Origin: Rhododendron vialii
Lineage: Eukaryota > Streptophyta > Magnoliopsida > Ericales > Ericaceae
Direction: 5' to 3'
Length of the DNA stretch: 64,000 bases
Assembly (NCBI RefSeq): GCF_030253575.1
Contig: NC_080561.1
Span: 461,501 to 525,500, forward strand
The translations under genes were made by a program, and so were the position numbers. The notes under the pieces are model-generated. The model saw only the letters and a list, made by a program, of their open reading frames with translations. It was not told where the DNA came from and searched no databases. Below, piece by piece: positions 46,485 to 60,190 of this stretch; within the stretch, counting starts at the first letter, position 1, and each line of letters begins with the position of its first letter.

Positions 46485-49400
46485 TTTTTTTGCATTTAAT
46501 AAGTCGCCTCAGTGCGTCTAGTCTTTTTCAAAACCCCCTCACGGGCCTCACCCCACCTTACCCTTGTCTTTCCGGACATTTACAACGTTTGCCACTTGTT
46601 TAGGAAAAATTCTCCCCTTTCGTTCTATATTGAGAGTCTTACTTTTTCTCTCTTGTTATTTTTTAAATTAAAAAAACAATTACTTCCGTATATAATTTTT
46701 TGAATTTTTCGCATCTTATTAAAGATCTCAATTAGTACTTTTATTTGGTGTGAAAACTTCAAAAAATTATACACAATAATAGTTGATTTTTTTATTTAAA
46801 AAATGACACAATTTTTCGTGATGAAATTTCAATATGAAAAGGATGGAGTAGGTGGTCCTGGGTTGCATGGTTGGCGGTGCGGCAACCCTGAAATGGGGGA
46901 CCCTGCTGGGTGTTGGCTTCATTCGAGCCGTCCATGCTCGATAATGGACGGTTCAAATTTCATTTTGGTCAAACAGATCTCAACCGTCTAGTTGAGGTGA
47001 AATCTGAACCGTCCATTACAGAGTATGAACGGCCCGGATGGAGCCAGCACCAATGTTGCCCCTTATTTCAAAACGAATTCATCTTGCCCAAAAAAGAGAG
47101 GGAAACACTAGATTGAAACCCTTTAATTCACATGTTTCAAAATAAAGTTATTATGAACCCATCTCAAATGATATCCAAACAATTTAAAAAATAGCAAGAG
47201 TAATAAGTGGAGAGAAATGTTGAAAATAGGAAAAATTTAGTGAATTTTTTTTGAAAAATGCTTTTTGAAAAGGGAAATGAACAAGGCATTAATTTTTGGC
47301 ATTACATATGTTCTCGACATATTCTGAAAAAATGAATAGTTTGAATTATTGACACGATCCCAAAACAAGATGAAACTAGGCCGTCTACTCCATTTACAGG
47401 AGAGAATCCGGTTCCAATTTTCTCCTTCTTTCTATACCTTTCGTAACGTGCGGGCTGAAACCACTCCTTTCCATATTTTTCTTGGTCCGAACTCCTTTCC
47501 TATATTGATAAGAAAATAAAAACGTGTGCAATGAAAAACAAAATCCTAAAAGGCAAAAAATAACAGGACATTAACTTGTTAGTGTTTTAGTACTTAAAAA
47601 GGAGGATCCAGAAAGGAAAAATATTACACCACAAATTGCAAAAAATAAAAAAGGAGAGGCTTTTTAAAGATCCCAAACAGGGCCTAAGGATTCACTCATT
47701 AATATTGCATGCTTGTCGTGCACTTTGTTGCAAACTACTACTACATTGATGGAATAGTTGGTCAAGAAACTACTACTCTACCTAATTGGAGAGCTAAACA
47801 AAAATACCTAACTGCGAAAAAAAAATCATAGAGACACGTTACTTGTCATTTACGTTGCACTTTTCATTTTGTAAGTTTTTCATATAACTAAATATGGCCT
47901 CACCTAAATCTCATTTAGAGCAAGCTAGTTCGATGGTCGTCATTTTTTGGAACCATAGGAAGCCATTTTTTTTTTTTTGGTTCTAATTAAAATGGCACAA
48001 CGTCAACATTGAACCATCCTTGCCATGATCGATCACTAATCACAACTGAAAAGGAAAAAGAATTGTACCAACAAACACAATAGGCTAATCGAAAAGTGGT
48101 CGGAATTGGAAAACGTCGCCAAACTATCCTTAATTTCTTTTTGGAAAACGTCGGACGACCCTTCCATGTTGCTGGAGTGCCCTTAAATGAAAAAATAAAC
48201 CAGGAACTAAATAGAGAATACCTGATGGAAAGTTCCTAGAGTCGCCATTTTTCTAATTAGGGATCTCTTCGGGTGGTCTGGTAGAGAGAGTGAGATCAGT
48301 AATTTCCTATAGCCGTAGGAAGGAGTGATTCGGTATTAAATTTGGAACTGTTTAGTTCTAGTAAAATAGTAGAACAAAGCACTGAAGTGAAATTAGGAGG
48401 ACCATTTATATAAATTTCACTTCGTAAAATTATGATCACACATTTCTGACAAGATAATTAATAATTTAATTAAAAACTTTGACCAAATTTCCCAAACAGA
48501 AACACTACAGTGACCGGCCACCGACCCTGTGTGGGGTCCACTCCGGGCCCCGCACGAATGATCCGAGCCGCTCAATAATTTTTTTTAAAAAAAACCGAGT
48601 GGGCTGCGTGTGAAATAAGCTCAATACGATGTGTGTATGTGCTCGATCCGAGCTGTTCCAAAATCAGATGATCCGAGCCGTTCAAAAATGAAAGTTTGGA
48701 ACGAGCACGTACACACATCGGATTGAGCTTATTTCCCACGTAGCCCACTCGGTTTTTTTTTTTTAAATTATTGAGCGGCTCGGATCATTCGTGCGGGGTC
48801 CGGAGTGGACCCCACACGCGGTCGGTGGCCGGTCACCGACCCCAAGATCGGTGACTGTAGCACTGCTGTTTCCCAAATCGGTACCAGTTCAGATTTTCAA
48901 GAAACACTTTGATAAAATCAATCTGTGTTTGGATTTTAAGAAAGATTTTCGGGTTTAATGACATAGAGAGAGAGAGAATGAGGCCCGTTTCAGAAATCTT
49001 CTTAAAAAATAAGCAGCTTATTTCATATTTTTAAATTCAAAAATAATGTAAATAAAAAATAATTTTTTAATTTTTTTTGCACCGTATAAAAGATCTTGAT
49101 GGGATCTATCAAACAAGATCCATATTGGTAGGAAAATTATTTGCGTAAATATATTATTTTTAAACTTGAAATTATCTTCTTAAAAAATAAGTACTTATTT
49201 AAAGTTGCGAAACGGAGCTAGTAAAACTTATTATGAACGGTGTGCAAAAAAAGAGGTATTATGAACGGTGTGCAACGAAAGAGGTTAGTTCGGGAGGCCC
49301 AAATAAAACGGAACCAAGTTTGATTCCTGTTTTTAATGTTTTTTGTTTTCTTTAATAAAAGAAAAGTCGTGTCCATGTGAAGTGTTTTTTGTTTTTGTTT

Positions 49401-50324
49401 TTGAACAACGTGCCCATGTGAAGCGAACTTGGAGATTTTTGAAGACTCAAAGGTTTCAGCCGACGTGTTTCGAAAGGCTTTTCATATTCGTCACGTGATC
49501 TGCGTGCGTGTCTCCATTGACAAATGACCACCCAAGGCCAAACAAACAACAATAACCTTCTTTTACAAATTTCCTTTCAACCCCAAAGAATTACCACTTT
49601 GCCCGGACAGGAAGTAGGAACCCGGCTCAACTGCAAAGAAGGTTGTCCAGTTCAATTTAAACTGTTCATCTTAAAAATCAATGGTTCAAATTTGTTGAAT
49701 CTATTATCAGTAGAAGCCTTTTGTTAACGGTGAAGGATTGAAAACAAATCTAGACCGTTAAAAACACTATCCGACGGTTGCGATCGTTTGAACCGCACCT
49801 ACGCAGTGCAGAAGCTAAATTCCCCAGAAAAAGAGCATATCCCTATTTCATCATTCTCATTTCTCATATTAAAGCTAAGGATGTTTTCATCTTGCTTTTC
49901 CAAATATACTTTATACATATATGTGTGTATCTATCTATAAACCAGCTGGAGATTTTAGAGCAAATCTTCTACAAAACACAATCTACAATTTTGGTGGCCA
50001 TGTCCGGGGTATTTACCCATCCCCGGTGAATATAAACAACAAAGAGCAGAAGACAGCTGTTCTTCACATATGGCACAAATTTAACAGTATCGTGTAATCT
50101 TACGAATATCTTGCAGTATATACAATCCCTGAAAAAAACAAAGTTACAGAGGGAGAAAGGGAAAAAAAAAAAAATGAAGTATACTCCTAAAAACAAGACA
50201 AAACCTAACTTTAATCCAGGCCAACCAATGTGCCTGGGCGTGGATGACACATATTTCTTGACCACTAGAAAATATGCCCCAGAACCAAAAAACAGGGAGA
50301 AAACAAATAAACCCGGCCGTATTA
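46485..50324. other. Gene-free stretch between JAZ and polygalacturonase
   Basis: 46850-47060 is a small diverged hairpin (GTTGGCTTCATTCGAGCCGTCC opposite GGATGGAGCCAGCACC). 48985-49217 is a MITE (inverse copy of 12545-12770). 49640-49800 is a weak inverted repeat. The 372-bp MITE at 48497-48868 is listed separately. 3' UTR of the polygalacturonase is expected just below 50325. No coding exon is seen. Confidence 0.5.
48497..48868. mobile_element. Hairpin MITE with 9-bp duplication (372 bp)
   Basis: Ends CAGAAACACTACAGTGACC and GGTGACTGTAGCACTGCTG are inverted repeats. TTTCCCAAA flanks both sides (48488-48496 and 48869-48877), a 9-bp match. The arms of about 170 bp carry GTGGGGTCCACTCCGG, GATCCGAGCCGCTCAATAA and GAGCTTATTTC blocks and pair well throughout. 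Same family as 22496-22888. The class (hAT-like or Mutator-like) is undecided. Confidence 0.85.
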
Positions 50325-53300
50325 TCAGAAGTCATAATCGATATCTGTCATGTTTTGTGAAACAGATCGCTTGACAAGCCGTCCTTGTTCATCGTACAGA
50401 TCAAGGTTCTCGCAGGGTGCAGGGAAAACAGTCCCTATGACGCGGCCCTCAACATAGGCGCACTGGAATATATGCTTCTTCTTATATGTTATCCCCACTG
50501 ACATATCCCTAAAAGTTACATTCCTAATCGGAATTTCTTCGCTCCCTTGCACGCGAACGGGCACGCGAACTCCTTCACCGTGAATTGAAGTGTAGCTTAT
50601 GTCCTCAAGCACCGGGACCGCCTTGGGATCAAAATCATCATCGGGGTGTTCATTGTAGTCTGTTTTAATGACAATCCCAACACGTACATTGTCAAAGGTT
50701 ATGTTCCTATATGTTATCTGTCGAACATAACCTCCTCTACCAGGACTGGTCTTGATCCGAACAGCACGCCTTGAACTCCACACGTAAAGGTTTTCGATGG
50801 TGACATTTGAGACCCCACCAGACATCTCACTGCCTATCGATACCCCAGCGCTGTCACAAATTAGGCAAAAGGTAGGTCAGAATGACTATGGGAAGACTTA
50901 CAATTCAAGCCCTTTGTTTTAAAGGTGTGAAGTGCTTTTTTTTTGTTTCGAATTGAAGGTTTGAAATGTTTCACATTATGAATTATCAGTCCAAACACAA
51001 AGATAGCACAAGGCTACAATGTGAAACAATTGTAAGACATGTTTCAATCAGGCAACCAACTGAAAATATAACTACGTATTACTCATCTTAATTTTCTTCA
51101 TACTTGCGCCTTTTCTGTAAGTCAAATTATTGTCCATTTTTGGGACTATAAGAAGCTCTCTTGCCAAACACCTAACAATTTATCTTAACCAATGTAAGCA
51201 TAGGAGTCAAAGATATCAAGCTTCGGGAGATGTAAATTTTGGAGGCACCTTCACTTGAAATCTCTATTCATGACAGCATATCAGAAGGCCAGAGCAATTT
51301 AGAAATCCCCACGGTTCATACCAAAAAATGCAGACAAATTACAGCAAACAAATAGGAGTAGTGAATTTTTTTCAACTCTAGCGTGTTGCGCATTTGGAAG
51401 TCTGTTCGGACACAATACACCTTCATTCCATAACAGTTCAGTGATCCCATAGCAATTCCTATTTATTTCATTCAGATTTTTTAATATAAACCAAAAAACT
51501 GTAGAGTTGGGCTTTGGCAAGACAACACAAGAAAATTGGTCATAATGCAAGAAAAAAGTATATTCTATTAATTTAGTTTATTCAAGCCTTCCCCTTCCAT
51601 ACCACGTTACCGTTACCGATCCTTGTTCTCAAACGATCTGCATTCCAAGAAACAACAGGCACATATACTAAACAAGCTCCATGGAGCAGTTTGCTATCAT
51701 TTTCCCGATGCCTCAAACCCAACAAAATCCAGAGATATAAGACTACATGAAACAATGATAAGTAGGCCAACAAAATCCAAAATAAAGGACTATAGGAGAC
51801 AATGATAATTACAACTCTTACCTGACCATAGAGCGGACAACAAGGTTTCGAATGAGAATATTCTTTGAGGGGCGCCCGTAAGCAATGCCATACTGATCCC
51901 AACCACTCTTTATTGCAATGCCATCGTCCCCCACACTTATGTAACAGTCCTCAATTATCATATCCTCGCAAGAATCTGTTTACACCATAGTAAGAGCATG
52001 TGTACCAGAGTAGGTATTTACATGGTTTTAGGTAAAATAGAGAACAAAAAGTAAACTGCACCAGAATAAGTAAACAAGAAGGCAAACTAACTTTGTCAGA
52101 AAGCTTCGGCATTTCAAGCGAGGCACTGTAGCATAGGTATATATTAAACAACCGTTATTTCTTCTCTCTCCTCTCTCTCTCTTCTATCTTCTTTCTCCAC
52201 TCTCTCTCCTCTGTCATTGGGAAAGTATAATATTTTGTAGTATTTTATAAGAATAGAGATGATAATAGAGAGGATTGGTGTAGGGTTGAGAGAGATTTGA
52301 GTAGGTAAAATGAAAAAAAAGTACTATTGAGTAGGTAAAATACAAATTCATTGGTGTACATGCTCTAAGCTTTTACAATATACCTAATCCGAACTTCTTC
52401 TTTTTTTTTTTTGGAGGGGGGGGGGTTGCATATTTAGCTACATGAGCTAAGATATAAGCTAAAGTTTACAAACATGTAGTGGCAAAAAAATGTATTATCC
52501 TTTCCCCTGACCACATTGGTTATCAATGTCCTAAATGTAGCGCATGCACATGAAAGAAATATACAACCCCATCGAGCTCCAACATCTTTTGAAAGCTAAA
52601 ATGAATTCTCCATGTTCAATATCACAAGATTTTCAACAATTTAATCCAACAAGCTGTGATGTGTTTCATTTGCTGTTTGTCCCATAAAAGAGTCCACTAA
52701 TAAAACAGCGGTTTAGATTAATAAGCTGGCGTCACAGACAACTAACGAAACATAATCCGAGGACATCAGCCAATTTAGCTCATCGCAGGTTTCACTAGCA
52801 AAAGGTAACTGCAGCATACTTACCGGGATCTATTCCATCTGTGTTGGGAGCTTCAAAAATGGGAGCCAAAATGGTAACATTTCTAACAGTCACATTCTTG
52901 CAGTCATATGGATGTAGTGTCCAAAAAGGAGAATCGCGTAAAGTGATGTTAGAAATAACAATGTCACTTGACCACATGATCTGCACAAGTGGACCCCTGG
53001 TGTTGTTGAGGAGCTTCTGCCGATACTTTTTCCACCATGTTTGCCCTTGTCCATTAATGGTCCCATTATGACCTGTTGGTCATCAATAACACGTTTGTAA
53101 TCAGACCATCTCCACAATTAGACATTTCCGGAGAGATCATATGAACAGCATCGATGTTGAATACTAAGACCACTAGACTTGCCTACAACATGATCATCAC
53201 ATCAGCAGGTGAAGTTATCAGGTGGATCAGTGGCTGGGTTGAGTATTATTTACAAGGATCAAGGAGAAACAAATAAACAAAAGTAAGTGTGGTTTTGAAC

Positions 53301-56252
53301 CCAAATACTCCCTCCGTCCCACAAAGTTAGCCCATTTTGAGAGTTCAAAGTTTTTAAGGGGACATGCATTTAATGCACTTATAACCATTTAAAAGCAATT
53401 GTTTTGAACACACAGAGTCTAATGCATTGACCTTTCAAAACAGACATATATTTTAGGAATTTCAATTACGATTGATGGACAAATGAAACAAAAGGATGGA
53501 ATCTGTATGAGTGAGACACAAATAAAGACCAACTACTTCCGTGATCTCCAATAAAATAGTGCTGACACATCTGAGAAACAAGGAATGCAACTATTAGACC
53601 AAGTTATGATGCTTCAGAAGTCAAATCAACTTAAGCAAAAGCATTTTTTCCTGTAAATAAGGGAGAAAAACACTTGGTAGACAGCTTCAATTTGGTCTTA
53701 ACTTTCCTCAAGAAGGTCGAACTGAAAATTTAAAAACTATTTCCAGTAAAGCTGTATTAAAAGACTAAAGATGATGCTTGAGGCTAAGAGGCATGAATTT
53801 GAGTCGGTAAAGAAAATTTGCATTCTACTGCAGTCAGAAAGTGAAGAGTCTGAAGACACTCTCAAGGTTATCTATGTCCACAGAAACTGAAAGAATTTCC
53901 ACTGGGGAAGAGAGGACTAAAACTCTACCTGTAATAACGACATCTTTTAGATTTTGACCATGAATCAAACTTCCATATCGAGGTCCAGGATGTTCTCTCC
54001 CTTTCCCATACGAAGGCAATGGAGGCATGAGAGGCCAGTACTTCTGATCCTGTTTAATACCACATAAAGAGAAAAAGAAATAGATACTGATTAAGCAATA
54101 GGTTTGCTTGCAGTTAAAATTTCAGCCATAGACAATATAGTTCAACCAAGTGCCCTACAGATCTGTTAACTTCTGAAAAGATGGAGGGTATATGGGCAGA
54201 GTACATGTTACAATCAAGAAAACCCATATCGTAAGATTTGAGTTCAACCTGGCACTGCTTGATGGGAATATAAACTATATAATAATATGTGGATCCACAA
54301 AAGGTCTACGTATCATTTGACATGATGGACCCACACATTGGAATCTGGGAAGAGACTGATCCCCAAACTGAGAGTTATATAGAAGTTATCATTGCATGAC
54401 TTGTAACAACAATCTAGTATTGAACAGCCCGATAGAGCTTAGATTCCCATCCATGAGGTACAGTTAAAGAATCTACCAAAATTCATTTGTTTGGTATTTA
54501 TAATATGAAAATTGAATGCAAATTCCCAGGCCTCGTATATCTAGGCTCATATAAGCATTCAACCAACTGCAATTGACCAAAAATAAATGCTAAAGAAAGA
54601 AGAAGAGAAACTTTCAGTTCCATATAATCAGTTATAATCACAATCCCGACTACAGAAAGCTAAAATATCGTAGGACCCAAATCACAGAGAGACCAGTGTT
54701 AAGCTCGCCTCAATGCCTTAAGGCTTGTCAATATAGGTACTCCTATATTAGAGCTTGATGCATGATCAGCAAGCGGTTCACCCAACAGCGTAATCTGAAA
54801 AACATACTGTGGCAATCGACGAGATATGAATCATGCTTCTTGGCCCCCAAAAAAAGTTCAAAAGCAATCAAAGGGACAAGATCTCGTAGGTTTTGACACC
54901 ATTGGCGCTTTCCTGGTAAAAATCCATGTGTATTCAACTTAAAATCATACGCGTTCATATGGATTTAGTTGTTATACTTACACCATAGATTTTGTTAAAG
55001 GAGTCTTGATGGATTGTGAGTTACTTGTATTGAAAGCATAGTCTTTGAATTTCCGTATTAGTAGTTGAGAAATTTTCCAAGTATCTCCGTACTAGCAAGT
55101 AGCAAATCAACCCATTCAAAAAGGGAGAGTTCAATAAGTAAGTTTTTGAACAAAGTTTTAAAGTGGATATCTTCTGGAAAAATAGATCCATCTATGTTGA
55201 TCATCTGTTCAAATGAAAATCTAGGTTGATCATGATTATGCTTTGATGGAATTGCAGTCAACTCCCCAAGGGTTCAGCCAGGAAACAATGAAGATACTCG
55301 CAACATACCAATCAAAATCCAAATCCTGCAATAAATTCTCAGCTAATAAAAGATTTATTCACAATATCATTTTCCAATCTAGTACCTTATCATTGGATTC
55401 ACAATTAAGAGTTGTGCCCCCCTCACATTACAACAACACTTTCCACATTTACCATACGCATCCTCCTAATCAAGTAAACTCACAACCATTATGAAAATTA
55501 TGATACCAAATTGCTGGTCTATACGTTTCAGCCAAAAAGAACAACATTGCTGGTCTATATTACTATTTAGCAGGATAATTACAACCACATGAGAAGCTAA
55601 ACAGTGCATTTGCAACTTCCATTTTGACGACAGACTCTGAGACATCCAGAACAAAACACAGGCATTCAAAACAACTAAACAAGCACACACCAGTTCACGT
55701 AAAAGAGTTCTTTATAAATTTCCGAATTGGGGTATTTTTAAGCAAAGTTGACTCTTTTTGAAAACAACTATCGAAATCCAAATCAAGCATAAACCCAACA
55801 AACAGGCAAAATAAACTCACATCGATTCCGAGTATAACAGCGTCTTCAGCTAGGAATAGAGTCATGTGGCTAGTGAGATTAAACGGCGCCGTCAGCCACC
55901 TCCCCGCCGGCACATTAAGTTGGCCGCCACCCTTTTTCCCCAGCTTAGAAATTGCCAATATTGCCCTCTGGAACGCCTCCGTATTAAGCGTCACGCCGTC
56001 GCCGACCCCACCAAAATCCGTCAAATTAAAGGTCACCGGACGGAGCCTCGGCAAGTCAGATACAGGCGCCAGTCGCCGGAAAATGGGGAAGCCGTGGACG
56101 ATGTCGCGTTGCCAGACGAAGACGGAGGCGAAGGCGGCGATCCAGAGGAAGGTGAAGAGGGTTTTGTGGGAGGAGAATAGGGTTGGGATCCACCGCTTGA
56201 TTTCGAGCCGGTTGCTGTTGAACCGGCACGGTGGCGTTGAGGTTTCGACCAT
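50325..56252 (-). CDS. Polygalacturonase-like glycosidase, GH28, membrane-anchored
   Basis: Five exons: 56252-55821, 54049-53929, 53072-52824, 51975-51822, 50850-50325. The product is 493 residues. Residues 31-47 form one hydrophobic segment (signal anchor), so it likely sits in the secretory pathway as a type II protein with the enzyme facing the lumen or wall. The right-handed beta-helix of GH28 starts at FNLTDFGGVGDG. Active-site blocks are NTDGIDP (261-267), GDDGIAIKSGW (283 onward) and RIKT (350-353). The usual GHG His block is represented by GVSIGSEMSGG, as in the exo-PG-like clade to my knowledge. Substrate is presumed pectin; this is inferred from the fold. Intact. Intron 3 contains a MITE close to its acceptor. 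In Arabidopsis the locus at this position is At1g19170. Confidence 0.92.
51994..52365. mobile_element. Tourist/PIF-like MITE in polygalacturonase intron 3
   Basis: It begins GAGCATGTGTACCA and ends TTGGTGTACATGCTC, with a TAA target duplication (51991-51993 and 52366-52368). A C/T-rich core (52160-52215) follows. Sister copy at about 62640-62973. Confidence 0.85.
53308..53505. mobile_element. Stowaway-like MITE fragment in polygalacturonase intron 2
   Basis: Left end CTCCCTCCGTCCCACAAAGT after TA is intact. The right side degrades (GACAAATGAAACAAAAGGATGG) without a clear GGGAG end. Confidence 0.5.
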
Positions 56253-59200
56253 CGTGGGCCTTGTTGGATGGGATTAGAGGAGAGGGGAGAGATGTGCGAC
56301 TGGTGATGTTGAATTCTTGGGGTACATTAGAGAGAGAGAGAGAGAGAGAGAGGGAGGGAGTTGGAAGTTAATGTCAAGTGGGTGAGTGAGATTGAGGAGT
56401 GGAAATGGGAGGAGGAGTTGGTGACGGGAGTTGGAGTCGGAGTGGATTGGAAGGGATCAACACGAAGATGATCAAGCGAGAGATTTCGACATGGAAAATT
56501 GAAGTTGTTCCTTGTGACGCATTCTCTTCTAGAAAATATATTCCACCAACTAGGCACCTTTGGCCTAGGCTTTCCAAGTTGTTCCTCGTGACGCATTCTT
56601 TTCTTTAATTTTTACTATACTATAATAAGAAAATTGAATTAAAATTTTATATTATTTATTCGTTTCGAGTTTTTCAACCATATGAATTAAAAAGTAGTAT
56701 AAAAATAAAGACAATGTAAGACATATCGTACAACATAAAATTTAAAACAAATTCATTGAGGAATAAGACGAAATAACCAACAACCAACAAGACCGAGCAA
56801 AAAAGTTAGGTTAAATGGGACCTTAGAGGCCGGCTTTGTGTGGTGTCTTTCATATGTTAAGCATATCGGCTGTTGAAGTTAAAGTGAAGGAGCCCTCTCC
56901 TATTGGTAATTATCTTGGCATACGCGAAACACATATGCCTCCGGAGGTTGGTCTTAATGTTCAGAACATTGATATCTCGTTGGTTAGTGTGTCGGACCCT
57001 CTTAGTCCCCTGCAAATAGAAGAGAATTCTCTTCCCCTATCCAACTGTGTGTCTGTTTCTCCGAGGCCTGAACATCGTCAGCTTAGCTTTGAGGATTCCT
57101 CATCCGATGGGGTTGGAGATGTTCTTTAGGACACTGTTGTTGGACCTCAGAATCTGCAGTCTAAAAGAATTATGGCTTTCTGGTGACACCGATCAGAAGG
57201 TTTGTGGCCCCCATCTCTTAAGCATCCGGGTTATCGAAAAAGAAAGAAGATAAACATCGTAAAGTTGGTGGCCGTGGTCACATGGCAACACAATACCCCA
57301 CTTGGAGGAAACGTAAACGAGAAATGGTTATTGAGGACAGCTGTGACAACCCTCACACTTACCACATCCCACAACGCTGAGCTTTATATTAATTTATCTT
57401 TTATCTCTTGTTCTTTATCCTTGTTTTGCAGCATCGTTACTCATGTAACCGGCGTTGATGGCACTCTTGTGTTATCCTTGTAGAATTTGTGGGGGTCCTT
57501 AATAAGTATACGAAATCATTTTTGTTCTTTTCTGCTGAACTGCCGATAGAAGGGAAAAAAACAACAACGGACAACTTATGCATCCATTTGCTTGCTTAAT
57601 GAGAATATAAAAAGACTGTTTTTTTACTAAATAAAAACCAAAATTATAAGAAATTAATATACTAACTATATGTAAGTATAGTACTCCTATTAGGTCAACT
57701 TCTTGATCTCTACCACCATTCATTACCTCCAAATTGTATTTGTAAAAGTTGCCATGAGTCAGTACGTAGTAGATTATTTCATTAACTTAGGACATGCGTG
57801 ATTCCCGATTGGCTCCACATGGGGGATAAGCTAATTAGATGCTTGTTGCGTCAGGTGAATTATATTACCAGGGGCGGAAGTATTTTCCTTCATCGTTTTT
57901 TTTTTTTAATAACTCAGTTGTTCGGATCGATTAACGCACACATCGACGAATTATGGACTGTCCTTCATCGTTAATATCTCGGAAACCCACGTGTCCCTTC
58001 TAGCCCTATTCTTAATCTCACTTTTTTAATTGTTCTGCAAAATAATGGGACAATTAAACTTGCCTGCGATGTTTTGGTAACGGTAAAAGTCAAGTAACAA
58101 GTAATTCGATTAGAAAAACATTCACTTTCAGATAAAAATCCAACGCAATTCAACTGTCTTCTTCGCGGGGTTTTGAAGTACTGATAGTTGGCACCTATAC
58201 CATTTAAGATGAAGTATTGTGACGTGTTTGGCTGCTTTATTAATTTTGCTTTCAAATCAATAATGTTGTCCGTCCGTTCAGTAGTACAAGATCTACCAAA
58301 TTCTCGTTTATACTTGCTTACTATATATAAAGCAGGGACCTAACCTGATGAGTACGAAAGGCCTTGTTTGATCCAGTTCCATTCTGCTAAGGGTCCATGA
58401 TGTTTAAAGAGCATGAACAAGACCTAATATAAAATAAGCTGAACCGGGCTTGAACTCAGATGGCTTGACACCATTAATCCTATTCCGAACTCGGTATGGA
58501 AACCCTGGATGGACAAGTAATTTCGTACACTTGCGCATATTCTTTAAAGGTCTTCTAGATTATTGTACAAATGAAAGGACATGTGACCGCCCACGACACA
58601 AAAAGAGAAAGCAAGTCGTTGTGCGAGATTACATTCTTTTTTGCTTCGTCACAGTTAGAGACTAAACTTGATTTTTCGAGGGGCTTTGGTCATTGAAAAC
58701 ACCAACTCAAAGTGTCTCCAAGGCCTACGTTGTTGGAAATTTGGTCTTCACTCTTCATTATGATGAAAGTGATGGCGTCGTCTCTTTAAACTTGGAACGG
58801 TAGAAGCATTCGAGTCACGTTAGGAGAACGCTTTCCTAAAGACAGTATTTGCCCCCACCAAAAAGTGTGCACCGGGTTACAGCAAATCCGCCTTCTAGAT
58901 AAATCAAATCCGAACTCTGGTTCTTTCTATTTGCGTTTGCACAAATGAAGACAGACATAATATTTGCTAAGTAAATGTAAAAGAACCAAGAACTGATACT
59001 CTATTTTGAAAAATAACAGAATATCAAGTTGCCATTTCTAGGAAGAGAATGTGTAGAGCGAAAGAGAGCAATTCAGTATGGAATTTTTCAGTCCATTGAA
59101 TGACTTTACAAATGGTCTATTTATAGAATTATAAGCACTCTTGTATGAAAAGTTGTATCTCTAGTAAACAACCATAAAGAATGGTCATGTCTTTTGAAGA

Positions 59201-59385
59201 CACCAGTTAGGAAAGATCATGTCTTTCAAATACAGTTAATAGAAAGGAACGTGCCTATTAGTAGGCACCCTTTAAACAATTAATTAGGAAGGGTCATGCC
59301 TCTTGGAGGCACCCTATAATTCACATCTTTTCCTAACAAACAATCACATCTTTCAAACGAATACACCCCAATTTAATGGGTGTTA
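56253..59385. other. Gene-free stretch between polygalacturonase and LHCA6
   Basis: It starts with the polygalacturonase leader, including an AG microsatellite (about 56331-56352). A 26-bp direct repeat (GTTCCTTGTGACGCATTCTC and a close copy) is spaced 74 bp at 56506 and 56580. At 56820-57260 lies a 97-codon ORF (56836-57129) followed by broken pieces; it could be a retroelement ORF1 relic, but I recognise no domain. Nothing else supports a gene. Confidence 0.45.
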
Positions 59386-59831
59386 GAGCATCCGCAATGG
59401 GAATAATCAAATTCAATAACCAAAATGTGTCACGTCAGCATTTGATTATCCATTTAGTTCATAATCAAACTTAACAAATTTTACCTCCACATTGGTTATT
59501 TTTGCATCCCTATAAAAAAAACCTCCACAATACGCAATGTACCTATGTCCAATTGCAAACGAGTTTTAATCACATTCGACCACATCAAATTATTCGTCTC
59601 GATGAGACGATTCTAATGTGGGGTGTTTTTTAGTTTTGACTTTGGTTATTGGGTTTGGTTATTGAGTTTTGGTTATTGGTAAAAGTTGTTAAATTTGGTT
59701 ATGGAATGGATGGAATTTGATTATTTGCTAAAAGACTTGTAACTTTGCTTATTACAATGTGAGGTGTTTTTTTAGCATTGTTGTTAAGTTTGTTTATCCA
59801 TACCAATTTGCTTATTACAATGTGGATGCTC
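59386..59831. mobile_element. Tourist/PIF-like MITE upstream of LHCA6
   Basis: Ends GAGCATCCGCAATGGGAATAA and TTATTACAATGTGGATGCTC are inverted repeats; TTA flanks both (59383-59385 and 59832-59834). The body has repeated GGTTATTGRGTTTGGTTATT units. It ends about 430 bp before the LHCA6 start codon. Confidence 0.85.
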
Positions 59832-60120
59832 TTACAATCATTTACATAAAGTCACAACTCATGTGAAAAGTGTAGCAACCTTTCAGAAAATTCCAAACTA
59901 AAATCCAATTTTATTTTGAAAAACTCCAACAATCGTTTCTAAATTAATGAATTTCACTTGGAAGAAACAAAAAGGTGCACTCCCAAACGGGGCCTTTATC
60001 TTGGGCTGGACCTAGGCCCATGGACCTAGGAATCTTCTCTGCCCTAGAAATGGGTACAATTTACATTAACCAGATTCCACAATTTTGTTCAGAGATCCCT
60101 GATCCAATTCCATATCCAAA

Positions 60121-60126
60121 CACGTG
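60121..60126 (+). promoter_or_regulatory. G-box of LHCA6
   Basis: CACGTG within AAACACGTGTCA, 138 bp before the ATG. G-boxes are common in light-regulated photosynthesis genes. An I-box-like GATAAG follows at 60185-60190. Confidence 0.5.
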
Positions 60127-60184
60127 TCAAATTCATCCACCATTGGCCCCATCTCATGCAATATGACTCCACACCTTCGTTCTA

Positions 60185-60190
60185 GATAAG
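60185..60190 (+). promoter_or_regulatory. I-box-like element of LHCA6
   Basis: GATAAG, typical I-box core found with G-boxes in light-responsive promoters, 74 bp before the ATG. Confidence 0.35.

Noticed and set aside
56836-57253. 97-codon ORF as a host gene
   Set aside because: Isolated, no domain, followed by broken frames; more like a retroelement relic.
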